From: a bacterium
GTDB taxonomy: Bacteria > Blakebacterota > Blakebacteria > Blakebacterales > Blakebacteraceae
Assembly: GCA_025774205.1 (NCBI GenBank)
Contig: JALGWK010000461.1
Location: 1-5,079 of the forward strand
DNA length: 5,079 nucleotides
Direction of reading: 5' to 3'
Part shown: positions 1 through 5,079 of the stretch, in pieces
Layout: the number at the start of each line of letters is the position of its first letter
Numbering within the stretch: the first letter of the stretch is position 1
The notes under the pieces: model-generated
Told to the model about the DNA's origin: nothing
The model's input: the letters and a program-made list of their open reading frames with translations, nothing else
Database searches by the model: none
Program-made: the position numbers and the translations under genes

Positions 1-41
1 ACCTGATCCGATGTCGCAAGGCCCGAACAGGAACCCGGAAG

Positions 42-1130
42 ATGATACCTCGAGATGAGATCGTCAGCTGGCTCAGGGAGACCGATCCCTCACGACTCGA
101 TTCACTGTGGTCTGTCGCTGACGATGTGCGGAGAATCCATGTGGGGGATTCTATCCATCTGCGCGGGATCATCAACTTCTCCAACAACTGCGTGCGACGC
201 TGCACTTATTGCGGGATCAACGCCGACAACAGAGGCCTGAGAAGATACCGCATGAGCACCACCGAGATCATGGAGTGCGTACGCTCGTTCGAAGAGCTGT
301 CGCTGATGACGGTGGTGCTCCAGTCGGGTGAGGACCGGTTGGTCACCAGGTCCTGGGTGGCAGAACTCGTCGACCGGATCAGACAGGAGACCGGCCTGGC
401 GGTCACGCTCAGCCTCGGTGAACGACAGGAGGAGGAACTCTCCGAGTGGCGGGCGGCGGGGGCAGAGCGATACCTGCTGAAGATCGAGACCTCGAACCGG
501 CTGCTGTACGAGTCGATGCAGCCTGACCGCAGGAACGCCTGGACCTCCCGGATGGAGGTACTCAGGACACTCCGATCACTTGATTATGAGGTCGGGACCG
601 GGATCATGGTCGGTATCCCGGGGCAGACCCATGAGATGCTGGCTGACGATCTGGTTCATTTCGGCGAGTTCGGTCCCGACATGATCGGAATCGGTCCGTA
701 TATCCCGCATCCTGCCACTTCGTTACCCTCTGTTCCTCATGACCGCACTGATCAGGTTCCCAACGATCTGGTGACGACTCTGAACGTGCTTGCGCTGGCG
801 AGGATGATCTGTCCGGACGCTAATATCCCCGCCACAACAGCGCTCCTGAGTATCGGTCGACGCAGAGACCTGAAGGTAGGATTGTCAGGGGGGGCGAATG
901 TCATCATGCCCGATCTCACACCGCCAGAATACCGCCAGCTGTACGACATCTATCCGACACGGCTCTCACCCGGCCAAGGTGATCTGTTGCCGATACAGGA
1001 GGCGATCGCTTCGATGGGGCGGAGCATCAGCGAAGACAGCGGAACCTCGTTGCACTATCTCAAGTGTAGAGAGGCCGAAGGCGGAATTCCGGCCGGATCG
1101 ATCCGACACTTGCAGGAACTGACCGAATGA
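42..1130 (+). CDS. hydE: HydE, [FeFe]-hydrogenase H-cluster maturation radical SAM enzyme
   Basis: This 362-residue protein is a complete HydE, close to the family's usual length of about 350. The radical SAM motif CX3CX2C is seen at Cys50, Cys54 and Cys57 and would hold the [4Fe-4S] cluster that cleaves S-adenosylmethionine. Further family signatures are VLQSGED, VTLSLGER, MVGIPGQT, IGIGPYIPHP, NIPATTA and GGANVIMPDLTP, which line the TIM barrel. HydE is known to act on a HydG-derived iron-cyanide-carbonyl precursor while the 2Fe subcluster is built in the cytoplasm. The optional second CX7CX2C cluster motif of some HydEs was not seen. The start is ATG 42, with AGGA at 29-32 nine bases upstream. 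The frame is open to the left edge, so a longer form cannot be formally excluded, but the N-terminus looks normal. The stop overlaps the hydG start in ATGA. It is the only one of the three maturase genes here that is intact. Confidence 0.96.
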   Translation: MIPRDEIVSWLRETDPSRLDSLWSVADDVRRIHVGDSIHLRGIINFSNNCVRRCTYCGINADNRGLRRYRMSTTEIMECVRSFEELSLMTVVLQSGEDRLVTRSWVAELVDRIRQETGLAVTLSLGERQEEELSEWRAAGAERYLLKIETSNRLLYESMQPDRRNAWTSRMEVLRTLRSLDYEVGTGIMVGIPGQTHEMLADDLVHFGEFGPDMIGIGPYIPHPATSLPSVPHDRTDQVPNDLVTTLNVLALARMICPDANIPATTALLSIGRRRDLKVGLSGGANVIMPDLTPPEYRQLYDIYPTRLSPGQGDLLPIQEAIASMGRSISEDSGTSLHYLKCREAEGGIPAGSIRHLQELTE

Positions 1131-2504
1131 GCGCCGGGCGGCGGCTATCCGGGGGAGCGGTGGATTTCATCGACGATGCCGGGCTGGCATCACTGCTCGA
1201 GCAGACCTCCACCGGGGATCCAGGACGATTCCGGGAGGTGATCGGAAAGAGCCTCGACCGACAAGCGCTCACCCCCGGGGAGACCGCTGTCCTGATCGGG
1301 GCAACCGCGCCTGAGCAGATTGAGGAACTATTCGCCGCCGCCAGGCAACTGAAGCAGGACGTCTACGGCAACCGGATCGTGCTCTTCGCCCCGCTCTATA
1401 TCGGGAACGAGTGCGTCAATAACTGCCACTACTGTGGTTTCCGCCGCGACAACGATGAGATGCACCGGCGCACCCTCACTCCCGATGAGATCGCCAGACA
1501 GGTCATCAGCCTGGAGGATACCGGCCACAAACGTCTGATCATCGTCTTCGGTGAGCATCCCGCCTACGATGCCGGCTTCATCGCCGACACGGTCAGAACC
1601 ATCTACGGGATCAGGGCTGGCCGTGGAGCGATCCGCCGTCTCAACATCAACGCCGCCCCGCTCTCTACAGAGGGATTCAGGCTGGTGAAGGAGGCGGGTA
1701 TCGGCACCTACCAGATATTCCAGGAGACCTACCATCACGAGACCTACGCCCGGGTCCACCCGGCGGGGACTCTCAAGCACGACTACCAGTTTCGTCGGGA
1801 TCGGCGTTCTCTTCGGTCTGTACGACTGGCGATTCGAGGTGTTGGGGCTGGTATCGCACGCCCTCTACCTGCAGGATCGCCACGGGGTCGGACCCCATAC
1901 GATCAGCATCCCCCGCCTCCAGTCCGCCTCCGGTGTGACTATGGATGCAACCTGGACCGTATCTGATGACGAATTCAGGCGGGTGGCAGCGATCGTGCGA
2001 CTGGCGGTACCGTATACCGGTATCATCCTGACGGCCCGAGAGGCGGAAGACGTGCGCCGAGCCGTCATGTCCTTTGGCATCTCGCAGATCGACGCCGGAA
2101 GCAGACTGGAGATCGGCGGTTATGAGGAGCTGGGTGACGCGCAGCAGATCATCCAGAAAGAGCAGTTCCAGCTGGGAGACATGCGCTCCCTCGATGAGGT
2201 GATCAGGCAGCTGCTCGAAGATGGTCAGATCCCCAGTTTCTGCACTGCCTGTTACCGGATCGGCCGGACGGGTGAGGCCTTTATGGAGTACGCCATTCCC
2301 GGTTTCATCCAGCGGTTCTGCACACCCAACGCGATCCTGACCCTGGTCGAGTACCTGACTGATTACGCCTCTGATGAAACGGAGAGAACCGGGTGGGAAC
2401 GACTGCCGGGATTCCTCGATCAGGTGGACCCTGGTATCAGGCCTCACCTCATGGAGAAGATCACCCTGATCAGAGACAGGGATGAAAGGGATCTGTACTT
2501 CTGA
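1127..2504 (+). pseudogene. hydG: HydG, tyrosine-cleaving radical SAM maturase, frameshifted by an apparent internal deletion
   Basis: HydG is a radical SAM lyase that splits tyrosine into p-cresol and the CO and CN ligands of the H-cluster. The N-terminal part (1127 to about 1795, 223 codons) carries CX3CX2C at Cys96, Cys100 and Cys103, then VFGEHPAYD, LNINAAPLS and TYQIFQETYH. The C-terminal part runs in the +1 frame from about 1794 (VGIGVLFGLYDWRFEVLGL onward) to TGA 2502-2504. It keeps the auxiliary-cluster motif CX2CX22C (codons at 2241, 2250, 2319) and the typical RDLYF end. Family proteins have about 15 more residues between HDY-Q-F-R and VGIG, so a loss of about 44 bp fits both the missing residues and the frame change; restored length would be about 473, normal for HydG. 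Uninterrupted translation would instead give a 279-residue product ending at 1966. The start overlaps hydE in ATGA, with AGGA at 1114-1117. Identity is certain; whether the break is real or an assembly error is open. Confidence 0.93.
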
Positions 2505-2507
2505 GTC

Positions 2508-3645
2508 ATGCAGGATACTCCCCGTGGAATGAGGCTGCAGATCGGTATCGTCGGCAGAAGGAACACCGGCAAGTCATCCCTGCTGAACATGCTCAGCCGC
2601 CAGAGCATCTCGATTGTATCGCCGGAAGCAGGCACCACTACAGATCCGGTCTCCAGGAGCATGGAGCTGCTGCCTCTGGGGCCCGTTCTGTTCTATGACA
2701 CCGCCGGCCTCGATGATAGTGGAACGCTGGGTGAGAAACGGGTAGCGACCACGAAGGCGATCATCGACCGGCTCGATCTCGGGATCCTCGTAAGCGTCGC
2801 CGATCAATGGGATGCACTCGAAATCGAGCTGCTTGACGATTTCCACTCGCGGGGAATTCCGCTGGTGGTCGTCTTCAACAAATGCGACCAGGTATGCCCC
2901 GATGAATCGCTCACCATGAGCCTGCTGGAGAAGGGTGTTAAGGTGGTCGAAACCAGTTGTATCAGTCGGTCGGGGATCGAGGAACTGCGCGATGCGATGG
3001 TGCAGGCATTGGAGAGCAGTCCCGACCAACCGGGATCGATCACCTCGGGGCTGGTGGCTGCGGGGGACCTGGCTGTACTGGTGACCCCGATCGATCTCGA
3101 AGCGCCGAAGGGGCGCCTGATATTGCCCCAGGTGCAGACGATCAGAGATCTGCTCGACCATGGAGCATACTGCATGGTGGTCAAGGAGCATCAACTGGCG
3201 ACGGCCCTCGACAACCTGAGGGAACCACCCGTGCTTGTGATAACCGACTCACAGGCCTTCCGGCAGGTGGCGGAGACGGTCCCCCCGGAGATAGCGATGA
3301 CCTCCTTCTCCATCCTCTACTCCCGATTCAAGGGTGACTTCGAGACATCCGATCGGCGATGATATCGGTACGCAGAAGATCCCGGCTCTGCTGCAAAGGG
3401 TGGCGGGCGGTGATCTGTCTATCACTCATATCCAGGGACTCGATTTCCGCGCTCCACTGGAAGAACTGGAGGCCTTCAGTCTGGTTGTCCACTGCGGTGC
3501 CTGCATGCTGAACCGGAGGAACGTGCTTAGCCGAATCGAACGGTGCCGGGAAGCGGGTGTACCGATCACCAACTACGGGATGACGATCGCCTGGTGCCTG
3601 GGCATATTCGACCGGGCAATGAAACCATTATCTGACGCGCTGTGA
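2508..3645 (+). pseudogene. hydF: HydF, GTPase scaffold for H-cluster assembly, frameshifted by an apparent internal deletion
   Basis: HydF receives the 2Fe precursor from HydE and HydG and passes it to apo-hydrogenase. The N-terminal GTPase domain is intact: P-loop GRRNTGKS (16-23), TTT switch I (43-45), DTAG (64-67), NKCD (124-127) and a G5-like SCIS near 150. The dimerisation region follows up to about residue 279 (FKGDFE). The frame then runs into TGA 3360-3362. The next frame carries the C-terminal cluster domain from HPIGDDIG (cat at 3346) through HCGAC (3490-3504) and PITNYG to TGA 3643-3645. About 26 family residues are missing at the joint, including the CxH part of the conserved CxH...HCxxC cluster-binding motif. 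A 77-bp loss fits both the residue count and the frame, and would restore about 404 residues. ATG 2508 is chosen because the MQDTPRGMRL leader resembles known HydF starts. It lies 3 bp after the hydG stop, and AAAGGG at 2485-2490 is rather far upstream. As written, the [4Fe-4S] site could not be complete. Confidence 0.93.
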
Positions 3646-3678
3646 CCAGGGTAACTGTTTGCGGCATATAAATATATC

Positions 3679-3722
3679 TGGCGGGCGATACCGGATTCGA
3701 ACCAGTGACTGCCTGCGTGTAG
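3679..3722 (-). tRNA. 3' half of a tRNA, probably tRNA-Val(UAC); 5' half absent
   Basis: Read on the - strand, this segment has a T arm ACTGG-TTCGAAT-CCGGT, a 3' acceptor strand ATCGCCC, discriminator G and an encoded CCA ending at 3679. Upstream of the T arm are a five-base variable loop (CAGTC), a 3' anticodon-stem strand GCAGG and the loop piece TACAC, which would place UAC (Val) at the anticodon. The partners needed for folding, CCTGC for the anticodon stem and GGGCGAT for the acceptor, are not found upstream where the 5' half should lie; that space holds the end of the GDCCVxC gene instead. The gene therefore appears truncated at the anticodon loop. It may be a remnant left by deletion or by a tRNA-targeting integrative element, or a partial assembly. 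It should not be functional as seen. The amino-acid identity is inferred from resemblance to known Val tRNAs. Confidence 0.6.
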
Positions 3723-3735
3723 TGATGTATTCGAT

Positions 3736-3936
3736 TCAGGATTGGTCCTGCTGCTTCATCGGGCAGTGGACATCACCATATGAACAGAACACGCAGCAAT
3801 CTCCATGGAGCGGCTTGAGGATGACACCACAACTGGTGCATTGATGGAAGAACACTCAGGTATCTACTGGCATTTCAAGGCATTCCTGAAAGCCACACTC
3901 CGGGCAGGTGAGGGTTGAATAGAATTCGGTTTCCAT
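3736..3936 (-). CDS. GDCCVxC domain-containing small (seleno)protein with in-frame UGA
   Basis: On the - strand ATG 3936-3934 opens a 66-residue protein if UGA at 3858-3856 is read through, ending at TGA 3738-3736. It begins METEFYSTLTCPECGF, has a CPEC pair at 11-14, Cys19, a CTSC pair at 33-36, and the family hallmark GDCCVFCSYG at 45-54 followed by Cys58. As I recall the family, members have Cys where residue 27 (UGA) lies here, in a context like D-A-C-x-F-F-x-x-C; the matching stretch here is D-T-U-V-F-F-H-Q-C. Reading through restores perfect family continuity without any frame change. A SECIS-like hairpin lies just downstream. The pattern of Cys pairs suggests metal or redox binding, but the function of the family is not known to me. 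An AGAGG ribosome site lies at 3951-3947, ten bases before the ATG. It is co-directional with the lipoprotein upstream. The alternative is a Cys-to-stop mutation or sequencing error. Confidence 0.85.
3821..3841 (-). promoter_or_regulatory. Bacterial SECIS-like stem-loop downstream of the UGA codon
   Basis: In the mRNA, AUGCACC pairs with GGUG-(U)-CAU, giving seven base pairs with one bulged U on the 3' side and a six-base loop AGUUGU. The loop begins 21 nt after the UGA and its second base is G. Both fit the published general pattern of bacterial SECIS elements (apical loop some 16-37 nt after UGA, G among the first two loop bases). The hairpin overlaps the codons of the conserved CTSCG residues, so part of the pairing could be coincidental. 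No energy was computed. Confidence 0.5.
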
Positions 3937-4021
3937 CTGTAAATAACCTCTATCCCTAAGGCACCCCCAGCGGGGGGTTAGTCTCACGGGTGGGCTAACT
4001 TCGGCCCGCGTCGGCTACCCG
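3937..4021 (-). other. Hairpin-rich spacer between lipoprotein gene and GDCCVxC gene
   Basis: This 78-bp gap (plus the lipoprotein stop) can form two strong hairpins. One pairs ACCCCC (3963-3968) with GGGGGT (3973-3978) around a four-base loop, extended by CTA/TAG at 3956-3958 and 3979-3981. The other pairs CGGGT (3987-3991) with ACCCG (4017-4021), enclosing GGGC/GCCC (3992-3995 and 4004-4007) with a nine-base bulge. Neither is followed by a T-run on either strand, so a simple intrinsic terminator is not supported. The structures could be an RNA-processing or attenuation element, or 5'-leader structure for the small gene. No known riboswitch class was recognised. Confidence 0.4.
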
Positions 4022-4412
4022 GTAGTGAAATAGAACACCATACCGTAGCTGCCATTGTGATGCTGCCAGCCCGGTCCCATCATGCTGCCCATTCCACCAC
4101 CCATCATACCTCCGCCACCATAGTTACCGAGCATCTGCTCAGTCACCCAATGACCGCCCATCCCCATACCAGCGGACCACTGGTGTCGCCTTCATGGAGA
4201 ACCGCATACATCTCCATTTCTGTGCCCATCGGGTGCGAAAACTCGATAGTGATCGAGGAATCCGGGTTCACACCGATGGCCCCTCCAACCGGAGTTACAT
4301 GCAGAAGAACCGGCTCATCTGCATCCTGTGGTTCAGAAGTGCTCTTGGTACAGGCGGTAAGTACGGCCAGCCCAAAGATCATGAAAGCTGGAAGGAGATA
4401 TCGGCGTGACAT
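4015..4412 (-). pseudogene. Ig-like-domain lipoprotein with Met/Gly/His-rich tail, frameshifted by an apparent internal deletion
   Basis: Starting at ATG 4412-4410, six bases after AAGGA (4423-4419), the protein has a lipoprotein signal peptide: MSRR, a hydrophobic stretch, and the lipobox LTAC with Cys21 as the lipidated residue. It should therefore be exported and membrane-anchored. After an acidic linker, VTPVGGAIGVNPDSSITIEF and SHPM look like the start of a bacterial Ig-like (Big_5 type) domain. This frame ends at TGA 4145-4143, just after SGPLV. The adjoining frame, read from about 4170 to TAG 4017-4015, continues with GMGMGGHWVTEQM, a tail with nine Met in 51 residues, and HHNGSYGMVFYF, matching what I recall of the C-terminus of such proteins. 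The middle strands of the Ig-like domain, perhaps 45-50 residues, are missing at the joint, and the frames differ. The Met- and His-rich tail suggests copper or other metal binding, but that is inference. Upstream in-frame ATG 4493 gives an implausible N-terminal extension before the signal peptide. Confidence 0.8.
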
Positions 4413-4562
4413 GCTTGTTCCTTTCCCTCTGTCTGATGAGATATGGCTGTTATCTCTCTGCTCACCGGTTGGTCTCTTATCCCTTACCGCCATTACAATC
4501 CAACTATCCCTATTTCAGTTCGGAGGCATCTGTGCTCTGCCATCTGACATTCGATCTTAAGG

Positions 4563-4568
4563 TATAAT
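4563..4568 (+). promoter_or_regulatory. Candidate sigma-70 type -10 box
   Basis: A perfect TATAAT lies about 209 bp before the usp start codon. The best -35-like hexamer upstream, CTGACA at 4544-4549, is only 13 bp away, which is too short for a standard promoter. The call rests on the -10 box alone. It would give usp a leader of about 200 nt containing the mini-ORF and the palindrome. Confidence 0.35.
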
Positions 4569-4597
4569 TACTGTTGCTGAGAGGAGCGGATAGAATC

Positions 4598-4618
4598 ATG
4601 CTCGTCATGAATCGTTAA
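4598..4618 (+). other. Six-codon mini-ORF with good ribosome binding site
   Basis: GAGGAG at 4581-4586 is followed eleven bases later by ATG and a frame reading MLVMNR then TAA. It lies just downstream of the TATAAT box, so a transcript starting there would carry it near its 5' end. It could be a leader peptide, or the surviving start of a gene lost by deletion, like the other broken genes here. It has no recognisable content and may be chance. Confidence 0.2.
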
Positions 4619-4681
4619 AAGCAACAAAGCCATTCTTCTGATTGACCGGGAGAGTCCGCTGGGATAGCACTACCTTACACA

Positions 4682-4707
4682 TCAGGATGAAAACGTGTTT
4701 TCCCTGA
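4682..4707. promoter_or_regulatory. Imperfect palindrome upstream of usp, candidate operator or leader hairpin
   Basis: GAAAAC (4689-4694) and GTTTTC (4697-4702) form an inverted repeat around GT. Outer arms TCAGG (4682-4686) and CCTGA (4703-4707) extend it, with two unpaired bases (AT) on the left. It ends 69 bp before the usp start codon. The dyad fits a dimeric repressor or activator site, or an RNA hairpin in the leader. It was not matched to a known regulator's consensus. Confidence 0.35.
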
Positions 4708-4776
4708 ATCAACTTCGCAGCAGGACTCCTGGCGGGTATTCTACTTCTAACATTCGGATTCTGAAGGAAATATGCC

Positions 4777-5079
4777 ATGAAATGCATCCTCACAACCGAC
4801 GGTTCAGAAGCCAGCCTGAAAGCCGTGACCTGGGCGGTTCAACACCTGCAGTTCGACGCCGAGACGGTACTGTTCCTGATCTATGTCTTCCCGTTGCCTC
4901 GCGACGTTGAAACCTATTCTCATCTGGTTTCACTTCCGAAGGATGCCTCCGATGAGCGGGTTGTTCAGATTTCTCAATCCGTTATGGAACGTACAAGGAA
5001 AGTTCTCGGAGATCTGGACGCGCAGGTACATGAGGTGACCCTGGTCGGCAATCCCGCTCAGAACATCGTGGAGTTCGCT
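4777..5079 (+). CDS. Universal stress protein (UspA family), 3' end cut by window
   Basis: ATG 4777, eight bases after AAGGA (4764-4768), opens a frame that stays open for 101 codons to the right edge. The N-terminus MKCILTTDGSEASLKAVTWA is the typical UspA first beta strand, with the conserved Asp8 that contacts the nucleotide in ATP-binding members, followed by helix 1. A long middle section of about 35 residues leads to DAQVHEVTLVGNPAQNIVEF, matching the fourth strand and the G-x-P-x-x-x-I motif. Family members are about 140-160 residues, so some 40-60 residues, including the Gly-rich ATP-binding loop, lie beyond the window. Whether it binds ATP therefore cannot be judged. These cytoplasmic proteins support survival under starvation, oxidative or respiratory stress. 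It is divergent from the lipoprotein gene and stands apart from the hyd genes. Confidence 0.88.
   Translation, partial: MKCILTTDGSEASLKAVTWAVQHLQFDAETVLFLIYVFPLPRDVETYSHLVSLPKDASDERVVQISQSVMERTRKVLGDLDAQVHEVTLVGNPAQNIVEFA

Larger units (their letters stand above)
4413..4776. other. Divergent intergenic region between lipoprotein and usp genes
   Basis: No convincing protein gene was found in this 364-bp stretch on either strand; the short open frames show no family features or suitable ribosome sites. It should hold the promoters for the - strand lipoprotein gene and the + strand usp gene. Elements that can be pointed to are the TATAAT box at 4563, a ribosome-site-plus-mini-ORF at 4581-4618, and a palindrome at 4682-4707. 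The region is visibly richer in A and T than the hyd genes. Confidence 0.6.

Noticed and set aside
1-58. Possible 3' end of an upstream gene: one frame is open from the left edge to TGA 56-58, another stops at TGA 4-6
   Set aside because: Only up to 18 codons are visible, ending PEDDTSR, with no recognisable content; it cannot be told which frame, if any, is coding.
1328-1780. 150-residue open frame on the - strand within hydG
   Set aside because: It lies wholly inside conserved hydG codons, shows no family features and is a composition shadow of the real frame.
1780-1840. Programmed ribosomal frameshifting as the cause of the split hydG
   Set aside because: No slippery heptamer or fitting stimulatory structure was seen, and conserved residues are missing at the joint, which frameshifting would not explain.
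1773-2447. 224-residue open frame on the - strand opposite the C-terminal part of hydG
   Set aside because: The opposite strand encodes recognisable HydG motifs including CX2CX22C; the - frame resembles nothing I know.
2574-3194. 206-residue open frame on the - strand opposite hydF
   Set aside because: Overlaps the conserved GTPase domain codons; no ribosome site or domain seen.
3737-3750. Hairpin CAGGA-TTGG-TCCTG at the end of the GDCCVxC gene as a terminator
   Set aside because: The stem is only five base pairs, it overlaps the stop codon, and no T-run follows it on the - strand.
3659-3844. 61-residue + strand frame in the region after hydF
   Set aside because: It reads the reverse complement of the tRNA fragment and the GDCCVxC gene and has no features of its own.
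4605-4793. 62-residue - strand frame and an overlapping 71-residue + strand frame before and into usp
   Set aside because: The + frame conflicts with the clear UspA reading frame at 4777, and neither shows family features or a good ribosome site.
1-5079. CRISPR arrays, insertion sequences or other dispersed repeats
   Set aside because: No regularly spaced repeats, transposase-like frames or terminal inverted repeats were found.

Overview
The window carries an [FeFe]-hydrogenase maturation cluster in the order hydE-hydG-hydF on the + strand. After it, on the - strand, come a tRNA 3' fragment, a very small cysteine-rich protein of the GDCCVxC (seleno)protein family, and a lipoprotein with an Ig-like domain and a Met/Gly/His-rich tail. 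The 5' part of a universal stress protein gene on the + strand runs off the right edge. The content suggests a bacterium with an anaerobic or fermentative hydrogen metabolism, a lipoprotein export pathway and probably a selenocysteine-decoding system. The sequence alone does not fix the phylum.

Layout: 42-1130 hydE (intact); 1127-2504 hydG (frameshifted); 2508-3645 hydF (frameshifted); 3679-3722 (-) 3' half of a tRNA resembling tRNA-Val(UAC); 3736-3936 (-) GDCCVxC protein with an in-frame UGA where a Cys is expected; 3937-4021 a hairpin-rich spacer; 4015-4412 (-) lipoprotein (frameshifted); 4413-4776 a divergent intergenic region with a TATAAT box, a six-codon mini-ORF and a palindrome; 4777-5079 usp (cut by the window edge).

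HydE, HydG and HydF together build and deliver the 2Fe subcluster of the H-cluster. The three genes are tightly packed (4-bp overlap, then a 3-bp gap) and were clearly an operon. The hydrogenase structural gene itself is not in the window.

The odd theme is that three protein genes (hydG, hydF, the lipoprotein) each continue in a different frame after a point where conserved family sequence is missing. This fits internal losses of roughly 44 bp, 77 bp and more than 100 bp. The tRNA also lacks its whole 5' half. Either this locus is decaying by small deletions, or the assembly has dropped short segments; reads would decide. The UGA in the GDCCVxC gene is different: it causes no frame change, sits exactly at a Cys position, and is followed at suitable spacing by a bacterial SECIS-like hairpin. 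It is best read as a selenocysteine codon and is the most interesting item here.
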